A stretch of DNA of 64,000 nucleotides from Uloborus plumipes (taxonomy: Eukaryota > Arthropoda > Arachnida > Araneae > Uloboridae): the NCBI GenBank assembly GCA_038373865.1, contig JAXGGA010001658.1, positions 1 to 64,000 on the forward strand, written 5' to 3'. Every line of letters begins with the position of its first letter. The first letter of the stretch is position 1. Under the pieces are notes generated by a model that was not told where the DNA came from, made no database searches, and worked only from the letters and a program-made list of their open reading frames with translations. A program made the position numbers and the translations under genes. This document shows, in pieces, positions 34,114-45,591 of the stretch.

Positions 34114-35057
34114 GAGGAGAGGAGGATATTATGGAATAGTCGGGAAATATGGAATCCCGAGGTTTTTACTCCGTTAGGTGCTGCAGTATCGTAGAAATAA
34201 CATGAACTACTCAAGAAAGACTCCTATGATGCATCTCAGTAAGAGTTCGCCTCTTACTGTTGGCATTATAGTGCTACAAAAAAAGTTTAGTTTTTGATTA
34301 TCAAGAGATTTTGGAGGTAAGTTTTCAAATTTTTATTTTATTAGTATATACATATGACTTAAAGTATTGATGTTACTTGTAATGTACACTAGAATAATTG
34401 TAGTTTTTTATACTGTAGTCGTTTTTTAGCTTAAAATATTTGGTCCATCATTTTAAATATTCATTTCCCAAGATGTCGCGTCGGGTATTATGGAATACTA
34501 AGTATTTCAAGACAACAAGAAAGCAAAGACGCTGCACGTATCTTTTGCGACGGCAAATTCTCTCAATATCAACGAGGTGAAGTTTGGATTCAGTGCGTAA
34601 GTTGTTGTCTGTGGGCTAACCTTGATTGCACTGGAGCAGAGCAGTACGATGACATCTGTGACTTCTGTAAATAGACTCGAAACAAAAATGATTCACACTT
34701 AATGTCAAAAATTATAGCTACATACTTTAGTTTAAAAGTATTATTATTATTTTTTTCATTATTTAATTTTTTTATTTGCGGTTTGATAACAGTGTTTTAT
34801 GAAGTTAATTAGTATTTCAATGGTTAACACCACCTATTCCATATTACCTGAGTATTTCATATTAGCCTTCATTTGTAATTTTTTAAAGCATTTTTTTTAT
34901 ATATATTCAGAAATAAATAGTATTTTTTTTACAAAACACATTTCATTACAATTAGTCTTAGTATGTACTCATGATGATTTTGAAATTTTTTTGTTAAAAA
35001 AAACAAAAAGTTTTTTTGAAACATGTAAATAATATTCCATATTATCCTCCTCTCATC
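34114..35057 (+). mobile_element. pogo-like transposon, family with ATTATGGAATA motif
   Basis: TA-flanked 944-bp deletion derivative. Ends are GAGGAGAGGAGGATATTATG and, reverse-complemented, GATGAGAGGAGGATAATATG. ATGGAATA or TATTCCAT occurs at least five times near the ends (about 34130, 34149, 34488, 34836 and 35032). The interior retains only the last exon-like segment of a transposase. Confidence 0.85.
34513..34674 (+). pseudogene. PHD-like C-terminal finger of a pogo-like transposase
   Basis: The open frame encodes IFCDGKFSQYQRGEVWIQC, then VSCCLWANLDC, then YDDICDFCK and a TAG stop. This matches the C-terminal finger in the 28883 element (IFC...WIQCSSCQGWAH...DFC). The final CxxC pair is intact here. 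The first Cys is now Arg (CGT, consistent with TGT to CGT) and the His of WAH is Asn. Everything encoding the DNA-binding and catalytic parts has been deleted. In intact relatives such a finger sits at the C-terminus; its role in transposition is unknown to me. Confidence 0.75.
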
Positions 35058-35059
35058 TA

Positions 35060-36515
35060 TACTTAACTCGCTATTTTATGCATTTATTTTTTTTTTTGTG
35101 TGTTTTTTTGTATAAGTTTATTCAGTGGTTTATTGATTCTTTAATTATTTCAATATTCATTAATTTGCTTATTTATACTAAATTGGTGAAGTTTATAATA
35201 TTTTTTTTGAAGATGTAAACTAACAACCAAAATCGAAGGACTCTTTTTTAATCCAAGTATAATTTCTTTATGTACTATAAGTTACCAAATATATTTTTGA
35301 AGCGTTGATTTGACTTCATTATTTCACTTTACCTTACATTCTTCTTTATAACTTTACTGCAATGAAGTCAAAACTAAGCAACGTAAGACAGTATATTTCA
35401 TAAGTATTTTTACATACTGATTAATCTGCATTATAAATTTACAAGTGCTGATCCTTGTAAGAATTAATACTACTTAAGTCAACAAATAACGGATTCAGAC
35501 GTTCAAAATTTTGTTTAATTTCGTTTAGCCCCCCTACCCCCCCCCACCCAAACCTGGGAGCAAAACTATGAAAGTTCTTACAATTCTCTAAAATAATTAC
35601 GCATATCATAAAAAAAAAATTAACGTCACCTAACATGCAACATTTTTAACGTTTTATTTACAATATTAAAACTTTGCTTTAGTTACATTTACTATTAAAG
35701 CAACACTAGCTCCAAATTAGAGAATTACTATATGACACCATGTAAAGTTATCTTAAAAGAAAACCTACAGCTCCTACACACTAAATTGCGCAGCAACACA
35801 TTTATACCTCATGCATCATACCATACTTTTAGCAAGACGTACAATGAAGAAAAGCAATTTTTTTAATCGCCACCTTAATTGTATCAGAGTTTTAATTTGT
35901 GAAGGCTATAAATAAACTGCTGCATCTCATTCAGAAAGAAAAAAAAGGCGTGCTTCTCTGCTTTTAATTACCTTTTGAATATTTGTTATTTTTTTGGGGC
36001 TTTCGGTTATTTTTTTTTCTAAACATCAATGTTTTTTCTTTGGAGTTTTATTCATTTATAGGCAATTTATATCAGAATTTATTAGCAGCGTTGCTTACTA
36101 AAACTTATCGAATTCGACGAGTTTAATTTCTCTTTATTTTTTTTATTTTTTGTATTAATTTATTTATTTTTGGCTTCATTTTTTTAATGTCCGTTTCTTC
36201 ATTTAAAATTAGATGGCAATCAAACCGAGTTTAAATATTGTATAGAATATTATTACTGTCGGTTATTATTTTTGCAAGATAGTTGGGTGAGAGAATGCAC
36301 GCAATGTTTAAATTACAAGTATATTTCACGGTGCTATGTTTAAAAAATGCAATGCGCAACATTGTATTCAATATCTAAAAAAAAGGAATTTTCTCAGAAA
36401 ATTTCTGTGGATATTTAATGCTTATTAGTAGTTGCTGATATATATGTAACTTTCGATATAAAAAAAAAATGTAAGAAGTCTCTAAAATTGTTAATTGATC
36501 TCTGCGCAATGACTG
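35060..36515. other. Unannotated DNA with a C-rich tract
   Basis: A run of C with interruptions (CCCCCCTACCCCCCCCCACCC) is at about 35528-35549. The rest is AT-rich with T runs at 36000-36190. No gene recognised. Confidence 0.4.
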
Positions 36516-36920
36516 ATTACCGTAAAATGGGGTGTATAGGAACAGCGGGGTCAATCGGAACAAAACTTCATTACCGTGCAAAGAAATTCTTCACAAACAT
36601 ACTATTGGGTATTTTTCGCCATTATTTTTTTTAGAAAGGTAAGATTATAGAAAGTAGAAAAAAAATTACTGTTATCAATCTAGCAACGTTACTGGCTTAT
36701 AAGGAGGGCTGCACGTGGAATGCTAGAAAACATCACGTTTTCACAGACTGCAGCCTTCATATGTAAGTACTAACCGTCTTACATTGTAAACCTAAGAGTG
36801 GTATGCTTCAATTATGCATGTATCTGAACAACAGAATACCACATTAGAATTGACATTTTTTTTAAATTGTGTCATAAAAATGTAGAATTCTGAAAAATGT
36901 CATAGGAAAAAAATTGCGGG

Positions 36921-37400
36921 GTGTGTCGGAACAGTTGGTTTTGTTGTTCCAATTCAAACTTATTTAAAGGAAACTGTTTGAAAAATCAAGATTCTAACCC
37001 CAATTTTTCTAGTCAAGACAAGGATAAGTATTTATTACTGTTTATCTCTTCTCGTGAGCAACTAGATCTTAGAATGACAGAAAGATGCAGATTTCAAAAG
37101 ATTCCTGCTCCAGGAGACTTTTTTTTTTTACCTAAAATACATGGGGGAAAGTCATACAGACTTTATGTACTAAAAGTCTAGCACACAGACAATGATAAGT
37201 AAGTGGGAAAATCTTACAGGACAATCCCCAAAATCCCCAAAATCCCCAAAACCCAGAGATTTCAAGAAACTAAAGAAAAGGCAGCGTTCATCCTATAAGA
37301 TGTTATGAAAAAACTTAAGCCAAGCCACAACTGCTAGTTTTAAGGACAAGTACATATTTGTGGAAGATATAAGTGACTTCAATGTATGTTATAGCATTGT
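36921..37400 (+). pseudogene. Probable pogo-like transposase C-terminal remnant
   Basis: The open part 36921-37181 ends with IPAPGDFFFLPKIHGGKSYR and LYVLKV. Farther on, in another frame near 37355, KDKYIFVEDISD can be read. The order GDF...K..GGK..R.YV...K..FVEDIS resembles the beta-rich C-terminal extension seen in some arthropod pogo/Tigger-like transposases, where a GD(F/Y)VLVK...YVG motif is followed by F.EDIS. This is family recollection, not an alignment. No DNA-binding or catalytic region is visible. If right, this family uses a different C-terminal module from the PHD-like finger of its neighbours. Confidence 0.4.
37224..37253. repeat. Short tandem repeat AATCCCCAA
   Basis: Just over three units of the 9-bp repeat inside the transposon at 36520-37828. 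It may encode Asn/Pro-rich residues of the old transposase. Confidence 0.8.
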
Positions 37401-37830
37401 ATTTCAATTCAAAAGTATTTCTTAAACTTTATTTTAATTTTTCATAAGTTCAAAATTATTTTGAATTTTGACAAATCATAAACGTTTACTAGTATAGAAA
37501 ATAAACTTTTATTTGACAGTAACTATTTGTTCTTATTATCCCCCATCAATATTACTTATGTTTGTGAGAACTATTACAGGGTAAATTGAAAAAAATAAAA
37601 AATTTAAAATGTGTTCCGATTGACCCCTATCAGCGGGGTGATTCGGAACACCCATTATTTCCTATATATATGAATAATAACTGTTCGAAATGTTTTGTTT
37701 TTGCTTGAAATATCAAAAGCAAAGCAAGACCGAAGTTTTTACCCAAAAAGCCAAATTAAAAAAACATCTTTTAACTACTTTGTTAACAATTAAAGCTGAA
37801 AAGTGTTCCGATTCCCCCAATTTTAAGGTA

Positions 37831-39235
37831 CATCATGTGACTTGGCGGGAAACATACATATATCCATTCCCGCTCAACCATTGCTCCCCATTTAAAAGTG
37901 TTCCTAGAATTTTACAAGAGTAGTAATAACACTCGCAAGGTTTTAGTAAAAAAAAAAATAGAAATATTTTGTATCAAAGTTACCTTGAATGGTTATCTGA
38001 TAAACTATGTTCTGATTGTTTAACTATATTTGCAATTTACTTGCATTTAGAACACTAAAATTTAATGATTCTTTAGTAGTTTGAGCAGCAAAACATTGGA
38101 AACACTTTATTCAACAACTCCAAATAGAAGTTAAACAGCGATTAATCAATAAAACTTCCCTAGTTTCAACGATAAACACAAACAATTCTAGCAGATAAAT
38201 AGACTATTTGCTACCAAAATTAGCTTCCCGCAGTCAATACATAAATTTGTTTGGTATATAAAGCATTTTAAAGTAAATATTTAATTTTCAAATATTCATA
38301 CCGTGTTATTTAAGAGAGAAAGAGACGCCCCTTTAGTTAAACAGCATTAACCCACGCATCTTTTTATGGATTTCAATAAGAAAGTCGTATTTGAAGTTTG
38401 TAGGAATACCTAAATAACGATCAGCATTTCTTAGAGAAACATCTGACCTCTTTCACAAAAGTTGACGGATAAATTATCTCACAATATACTTAAAATAGAA
38501 ATTACTACTGAAAAGATATAGATTGACTTGGGTATAATATTGAAATGAATTTAAAAGAAAATAAATTTACCTTTATAATGAAGTAAATAAAGCCAGATTT
38601 TTTGTGAAGAAAAGTGTTATTGTTAAAAGTTGTACAATACAGAAATAAGATCAGCTTTTTTCGAGACTCTTCTGCCTCTCGCTAAGTCAATTATCGAAGC
38701 TCGAAAGCTAAGACCACTAAATGCACTAGATTATTTGGTACTAAAGAAAAAACGATTAAAAAAGGAGTGACTTAGCTAATATACATTAGTAGTTGAATTT
38801 GACTGTATTAAAACCATATCTTTGTCAGAATTGACATGATATCCTACATGTATCAGTCAAAATACACGCTTTAAGTATTGCTTGTTCCGAAGTAGACAAA
38901 TACAGGGTAAACACAAATTATGAACTGGATTTAAAAAATCATATTTTTGAAAGTACTGCACCTGCTTTGATAAGGAACACATGAATTTAAAGATAAATAT
39001 ACTCATTTCAGTTACAATTATTTGATAAGTGAACCTTTTGTTACCTGAAAAACGTCGTATTTGTAACAAAAGTTCTACACGACAGGTGATTTCTTTTTTT
39101 TTTTTTTTTTGAACGGGAGGGGGGATTACATCAAAGGCACTGTTTATCCACTTCCGATACCGAAAACACCACACAAACCTCAAGAATGAATTTGCAAAGC
39201 ATCACAAATTGTTGAAAGTTTGGTATTCGACAATG
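37831..39235. other. Unannotated DNA
   Basis: AT-rich with no recognised gene. A poly-T run at about 39091-39110 lies inside the 108-codon minus-strand frame 38857-39183, which is therefore doubtful. Confidence 0.4.
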
Positions 39236-39241
39236 TGCAGA

Positions 39242-39604
39242 ACAGCCGACAGAGTAGGGAAGTGGTTAAGAGGCTGGCATCTCACGTCCAAAGGCGCAGG
39301 ATCAAACCTGGCTCCCGTCGGTTTATTTTCAAGATTCAGAAATCTACAGCGTTCACGTCGTGTGAATATTCGGCCTGTAAAAGAAACCTCGAGTACTCGT
39401 TTGGCATGGAGTAATCTCATGGCGGAAAGAAATTCTTTGTGCATTTCCGCATCGAATAGAGTCCAGGTGCCTCTATCTAGTGAGGGAATTGTGCGTCAAA
39501 TTTAGCACGGCAATGGCCTCTGCCGATAGTGGTATCGAATAAAAGACCGATTGCCAGTCTCGGGAAGTGTACAAGGTCAACAAATGGATAGTTGTCAATA
39601 CACA
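39242..39604 (+). mobile_element. tRNA-derived SINE
   Basis: The head (39242-39326) looks like a tRNA: CCGAC and GTCGG could pair as an acceptor stem. An A-box-like segment is GGGAAGTGGTTAAGAGGCTG and a B-box-like segment is AGGATCAAACCTG. A non-tRNA body follows to about 39604, ending just before the next transposon. No second copy is visible in the window, so the right boundary is approximate. RNA polymerase III transcription would be expected of an intact copy. Confidence 0.55.
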
Positions 39605-39607
39605 GTA

Positions 39608-41205
39608 GGGTGGAGCGAAAAACAAAAATTTTGGAATCTTAATTTGTAATACCCGGCAAAAGCTGTGTATGGATAAGTACAATACACATGTAAAATATTA
39701 TCAAGTTTAAACAACTCCTTTAGGGTCCTACCAGGGTTTTAATTTCTCTAAAAATACAAAAATGTCAATTTTCTAAATTTTTTTGGAAAATACAAATAAT
39801 CTCCATTTTTGTTCAAATACCATTAAAATGCTTCCTTTTAATACTATTTTTATGCATCTTCAAAATTATTTACATTCTATTCAGTATTAAGGTCGTACAT
39901 AAACCGTGAAGTTCCGTAAAATTAACCAAAAATCGACTTTTTTACGTTTTTCTGCACACAGCAATAATTCTTCTTTTGAAATCCAGATACTATTTTTTTG
40001 CAATGAATGGGCAAAATGCAGCTTTTAGTTTTAAATGCAGTTATATTTCGTTGCATTAGCAGCCCAGAACGCACCACAAGGATGTAGCTGCGTTTCGGGT
40101 GTCATTATGCCTTTTCCATTCACCCAGCCACGTTATTTACATATTTTAAATATATTTATATGGATGCAATTACTATCTGATGTTAAACAGGTTTCTCCTT
40201 TTGAATCAAAGTTTGAAGTTAGACTCATGACTCAGTTTTGGCAGTGATGATTGGGAGCATAAAGTTTTCATTTAAATTCATATCTTGTCTCTTCTTTCAA
40301 TAGCAATTTACCATCTCACTAAGCAAGCTTAAACCGTCGGAATGTAGAAGAGGTATACTTATTTAATCACTGATAAAGTACAACTTGTTTTTTAAAAGTT
40401 AACTTATTAACGTTGCAAGAACTCGGTGGAAGACATCGAAGCTTTAAAAACGAATTTAAAAACGAGTAAAAGTACTTGATGGGCATTGTCAATGTAATAC
40501 CGAAGGAAAAAAAGTGACCCTGATCTCACTACCAAAAATCGGAGACCTTTCAGTCATTAGCGTTCGTTAATTCGAGCTAACAGAGTTATGACTCTGTTAA
40601 TTTTCAAGATGAATTTCTAATGAAATGAAGATACTTCTCAGTTATATCTTTAAATAATATGCTTCAGTACGGTTCAAAAAATTCGAAATTTTTGAAAAAG
40701 ATAGAAACTTTCAGTAAAACATGGAATTGTAGGTATAATGAAATGTACGCAATCTATAATTAATTTGATTGATAATCCTCTCTTCTTCGTGGATCCGGTG
40801 ATTTGAAGAGATGCCTGCTTTGTTAATTTTGAGAACTTGTTATTGGCCATGGCAGTGGACGATAGTCAAACTGTAAAGGAGTTGGGTTATAGAAAGGCAT
40901 ACAAGATCAGAAAACACTTTGATAACTAAATGAGAATTTAAATAATTTTGAAGATGCATGAAAATAGTGTTAAAAGGAGGCATTTTAATTGTATTACAGC
41001 AAAAATGGTGATTATTTGTATTTTCCAAAATTTTTTAGAAAATTAAAATTTTTTCGTATTTTTAAAGACATTCAAGCCCTTGTAGGACCCTAAAGGAGCT
41101 GTTCAAACTCCATAATATTTCGCATGTGTATTGTACTTACGCATGCACAGCTTTTGCCGGGTATTACAAATTAAGATTCTAAAACTTTTGTTTTTTGCTT
41201 CACCC
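39608..41205. mobile_element. GGGTGGAGCG-ended element, short-arm copy
   Basis: TA-flanked, 1598 bp. Ends are GGGTGGAGCGAAAAACAAAA and, reverse-complemented, GGGTGAAGCAAAAAACAAAA, with inverted repeats extending about 235-260 bp (right arm about 40960-41205). The unique part 39860-40960 matches the left arm and centre of the larger copy at 47073-51194. No transposase is recognised. A 70-codon frame at 40035-40247 is conserved in the other copy, but only as expected from DNA similarity. Confidence 0.85.
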
Positions 41206-41209
41206 TAAT

Positions 41210-42535
41210 GCACAGCCCCGTTTGAAACAAACTAGCAATATGTGGAACAAACTGAATAACCGTTTAGGTGTTATCGTGTAGCAAAAGGCAGATATCGAGC
41301 CTTTGGAATTGAGCACTTTGTACAATGTGCTCCCGCGTTGCAATTTGTACTCCTGAACTTCATCATGGAACAAAAACTTCATAGATTTCTTATTGAATTT
41401 ATGAATAACTTATTGTAATATGCAGTAGTTTCTCATATATAATTTTTTGATATCGGGTCCATCATTTATTCTCATCCTGAATAAATCCTGTACATCATGC
41501 ATAGATTGTTGAAACAATTTTCACCAAGTTGGCATTGTCGTTGAATTTCAGTATGGGTCAGTGGCGTAGCAGGAAACAGCTGAAAGGGAGTGTCCTAACA
41601 AAAAATGGACAACTCTGACACTTGGAACTGTAAATAGAAGCATCTATAATTTTATTTTAATTTTATATAAATAGTCAACATTAAAAGTGATTAGATGATG
41701 AAAAACGCATTTTAAATCAAAGAAAATAAGTTTAGTTTTCCTTATGAGAGTTTCCGTTTAAGCTTCCAAAGGAGGGGTCTAGATCCTGAACCATCCCCTT
41801 TCCTACTAGTACGGGTACGAAGCTGAAATGTAGGCTAGTCAAAAATGATAGGACAGACATTATTTTATTTGATATGAAAAAATATTAAATTGTAATAATG
41901 AAAAAATACTTTCAAAGATTGTTACTACATAGTCAATATCAAACAGTGAATGAAGGAAAAATAAGGAGAAGTTTAGATAGAAAAAAACAGGTACCGGCAT
42001 GCACCTGTTGCTCAACATCAGATGATGATCATTTGTTAGCGAAAAGCTTATTAAACTCGTTTAAATAGTTTTGTTTAACTGTTTACGTATATTTTGTCAC
42101 AAGTGTACGAGAATTTAAAGATATTTTCAAAAGCATCAATTCCGTTCATTAAACCTATACATTAAATTGCATAAATTTCTTCACCACTCAAAAAATTGTA
42201 ATCCTGAGTATCCTGATTTATGTCATGAAATAATGTGATTAATAAAAAAAATGCGCTATAGAAAATGCTATTTGTATAGAGTATTTTATCATATGTAATA
42301 TAAAGTTTACTTTGAGATTTAAATTTGAAGTTTTAAATGTAACAGTTTAAACGTTTCAATAATTTCGTTGACGTTTTTTTCTACGTCAGGCCACGTCTTT
42401 TTTTACGAGCAAAAAAAGACGTTGGAGCATTCTCTGATTCAGTCATATGTAGGACATGGCAATCTAGAATATTCGCAGTTAGCGTTGGTAACTGACAAAA
42501 ACCAATATATCAAAACATAACATTTGAAAGAAAAA
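41210..42535. other. Unannotated DNA
   Basis: A GTCAGTGGCGTAGCAGGA sequence near 41556 resembles the edge of a common dispersed repeat type, but its limits cannot be set. A short inverted repeat (ACGTCTTTTTTTACG versus AAAAAAAGACGT) is at about 42392-42421. No gene recognised. Confidence 0.35.
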
Positions 42536-42538
42536 AAA

Positions 42539-42658
42539 GCCGAAATATAGCTTGAAGAAGGCTTTAAATGTCTAAAAGATGTCTAACATTGCCAATAAGC
42601 CGAAATATAGCTTGAAGAAGGCTTTAAATGTCTAAAAGATGTCTAACATTGCCAATAA
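42539..42658. repeat. Perfect 60-bp tandem duplication
   Basis: Bases 42539-42598 and 42599-42658 are identical, each starting GCCGAAATATAGCTTGAAG. The absence of any difference indicates a recent duplication or an assembly artefact. Confidence 0.97.
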
Positions 42659-42659
42659 A

Positions 42660-43465
42660 CACTGTGCTAAGAGTGAAGGAGGAACTTTCAGCACCATCGC
42701 CTGTTTGCAGTAAGTTTTGAACTGTTTTTCCTCGGTTTTTAAATGCGATTTAAACGGAGAGTAGAACACAACTTCCTGTTAGGTTATCTCATGTTGTAAA
42801 ATTTAATAGTAAATAGATAGTAAAACGCATCTAAAAATGCACGTTATTGATCAAAATATTTAACTATTACAAGTAAATCAGACTGGAAACTATATTTACA
42901 TATTTTGAACTTTTTTTTAAAAAACTTTGTTAAAATTTCCCCACCTTTGCTCCACGCGAAGGAATAATCCCACACAAATCAAAATTTTCATGGGGATTTA
43001 TGCCACCAATTGCACTATTTTCTCACATTATCTTTAAACAAAATAGAATTAATGAATGTAAAACAAATTAACGCATAAATGGAAAAAATACATATTTTTA
43101 TTGGAGAAGAAAGCAAAGAGATGGTTTCAAAGAAAAGTTTCCACAGCCTGTTAACTACTTCAAAACGATTTTCCAGAAATAAGTTTAAAAAGCTTAATTT
43201 TAAAAATTCTTGCATACATTTTCTAACCTTCAGTTATGAAGGCTTTTCTGCAAGAAAGATAATTAGGTGGCCATAACTCATCTTCGCATCACTGTTTTTG
43301 CCAATAATCTAAGTGGTTTATGGTAGGAAGACAGTTAAAGCGGAACACCTTGGCTCAAGACCAAAAAGTCATTTCACGCTACGTGATCTCAAAATCGGCC
43401 GACTTGAAGCAGTGATTTTTATTCAACACCATAACACTCACTTGTAGCTCAAATCGAATGATCGC
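42660..43465. other. Unannotated DNA
   Basis: No gene recognised. Overlapping frames at 43015-43276 on both strands show no known domain. Confidence 0.4.
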
Positions 43466-43466
43466 T

Positions 43467-43469
<3 letters not shown>

Positions 43470-43525
<56 letters not shown>
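43470..43525. repeat. (TA)n microsatellite
   Basis: About 28 uninterrupted TA units. Confidence 0.97.
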
Positions 43526-43526
<1 letters not shown>

Positions 43527-43528
<2 letters not shown>

Positions 43529-44289
43529 TGAGAGTATTAGCTTTCGACTATACAATTCGAAAAAAATAACATTGTTATGTATGTCCACTTGTTAAGAGTT
43601 AATTTACTGCGTGGTGGCTCTTTTTTTTCCTTTTAACGGCCTCCTCCCTCTCAGAAGTAGAAAAAAAAACTGAAACTAAAGAGCAACAACCATAAAAGCT
43701 CTGAGTTATTTCTTTATTTTTTATTTATTTATTTTACAATAAGTTAACTATAACTAAAATATGTTTCATACCATGTATAAAAACAGCTGCTGTTTTTTAA
43801 AGATTTTAAAAAGGTTAAAAAAATAAATTGTGCTAACGTGATCATTCAGTATTTGACAAGTTTGCGTCAAAGGTATTTAAATATGTATCGCTCTCCCCTT
43901 TCCCTTTCTCTCTACAATTAAAAAAAATAAAGAAAGGGAAGAAAAACTGAAAACATGTTACATGCCAGGCAAAACTTTCAAAATGGAATTTCACAAGAGG
44001 AATTTTCTTCTATATTTCTTATAGATACGTTTGACGAACTAAAGCTGCCACTGTATCTAATTAGTCTATTTTGTAGGAGTGTTTCCGAGTTTTCACTTCT
44101 GCCAATTATTTTCCTGTGGAGAAAGATGAACAAATAAGGACGGAAAACAAAATCATTTTTCGAGTTGCAGTTCTTGTTTACAAACCTTATGGCTCTGTCA
44201 TTAAAATCTGTAAAAAATAAGAAGGTTTGAAAATGTTTCACATTGAAATAGCAAAATGACATCAAATTTTAAGCGCAAACTGAATAAGG
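43527..44289. other. Unannotated AT-rich DNA
   Basis: No recognised features. The frames 43955-44137 and minus 43978-44265 overlap each other and match no known family. Confidence 0.4.
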
Positions 44290-44291
44290 TA

Positions 44292-44906
44292 GATTTGGGG
44301 AAGACGGCGTATTTTTTAACTATATTTTATATAAAATAAGGCATTGGTTTTATTTTTTAAAATCAAATTTATCATCAAAATATGGACTTTGGGGATTAGT
44401 AAAAAAAATAGGTTTCGATTTGAAAACACATTTTTTTTACTACCGAAAATTAATGATTATAAAACTTTTTTATTTCGGCATATTCCATACAACGTTGGAA
44501 GGAGGCATGAGGAAAATGCCGTACACGATGCTTTGCGCCAACTGCTGCATACAATGTATTTCATAGAATCATATTTTTCCAATAGTTCTGTGTGTACAGT
44601 TTTATAGGTTTATATTTCCAGAAGAATCATTGTTTTCTGTAGCTCGTATCGAAAAGCTATGGCATCTTCCCCAAAAGAAAATACGGCGTTTTAGCCAAAG
44701 GTATTTAACATTAGTGTACAAAACACCCAAGGGGGTGTTTAGGTACAAAACACCCCCTTGAACCTGCGGTAAATAAAAACTAATTTATGTGTGCTCTCAA
44801 TGTGCATGTCCCTTCATTCTAACTGACTGGCAAGCTGTTTTTGTTGATGCTTGTGGGTGAAACACATGATACGGCGCCTTCACCAAGACGGCGTCTTCCT
44901 TCAATG
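44292..44906. mobile_element. pogo-like non-autonomous element with ACGGCGT motif
   Basis: TA-flanked, 615 bp, with imperfect ends GATTTGGGGAAGACGGCGTA and, reverse-complemented, CATTGAAGGAAGACGCCGTC. The motif ACGGCG recurs near 44303, 44684, 44872 and 44888. A nested inverted repeat with CAAGGGGGTGTTT/AACACCCCCTTG is at about 44723-44760. The terminal GGGGAAGAC resembles the 24269 element, but the inner motif differs. The 87-codon frame inside is unrecognised. Confidence 0.6.
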
Positions 44907-44909
44907 TAC

Positions 44910-45290
44910 CTTATTTGTTTCCTTTTGTTTGAAAACTTAGACGTTTTCGTGTCAGCTTAGTTGGTTCAATATTAGCAAACCCATAATATTGCAATAAATG
45001 TATATAAATTCAGAAAAAACGGTTTTTTAATAATTCCGCAGACACATTTTATGCATGTCTGAATTTTAGAGCTAATGAATTCTTGTAATGAAAAACTATT
45101 CGGTCAAGAGATGTAATGAGACGTATAAAAAAATAAAGCAACTTTCTTAGTACATCCATAATAAGAATAGTTCGTCTGCTATACATTTTTATTTCAGTGA
45201 CTTTAACCTAGTCATAAATTCTCAGCACTTTTAGAATAGGGAAGATTTTAAGGCTAATATTTATTTCGTAGCAATTTCAGATATTTTATT
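44910..45290. other. Unannotated AT-rich DNA
   Basis: Nothing recognised. Confidence 0.4.
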
Positions 45291-45590
45291 CCGTAAATTA
45301 TCCAAATAGTTGCGGTAAAAGCGCCGAATTGAGCCAAATTTATTCGCGAGTTTGGGAGAAAATCTTGCTGCGTTTTAAAATATTTTATAAAATTCCTTGA
45401 ATAAATAATGATACATTTACAAACTTTTTTTTCGTCGTTACTAATGTCATAAGTTACTCAAACCGTTGCTTTAAATGCTCCGAATTTTTTTTAGAACTTA
45501 GGTGAAAATCTTACAACGTTCTTAAATATTTTATGAAATTCTTGGAATTAATTACTATACAATTGCAAACTCAGTTTTTTTTTGTCGTTA
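45291..45590. repeat. Diverged two-copy tandem repeat, period 150 bp
   Basis: Both copies contain GCnCCGAATT, GAAAATCTT-C--CGTT, AATATTTTAT-AAATTC and end in TTTTT(C/G)TCGTTA (45440 and 45590). Identity is moderate, so this is an old duplication. Confidence 0.75.
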
Positions 45591-45591
45591 T

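Larger units (their letters stand above)
36520..37828 (+). mobile_element. pogo-like transposon, family with TCGGAACA motif
   Basis: TA-flanked 1309-bp element with ends CCGTAAAATGGGGTGTATAG and, reverse-complemented, CCTTAAAATTGGGGGAATCG. GGAACA or TGTTCC occurs at least seven times (near 36541, 36559, 36929, 36945, 37612, 37650 and 37804), several as ATCGGAACA. Another copy of this family supplies 1-144. The interior holds a transposase C-terminal remnant. Confidence 0.85.

Noticed and set aside
37224..37253. CCCCAAAA-like tract resembling ciliate telomere repeats
   Set aside because: Only about three 9-bp units inside a transposon; a telomeric origin is not supported.
38857..39183. 108-codon minus-strand frame
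   Set aside because: It spans a poly-A/T run encoding Lys repeats and has no recognisable domain.
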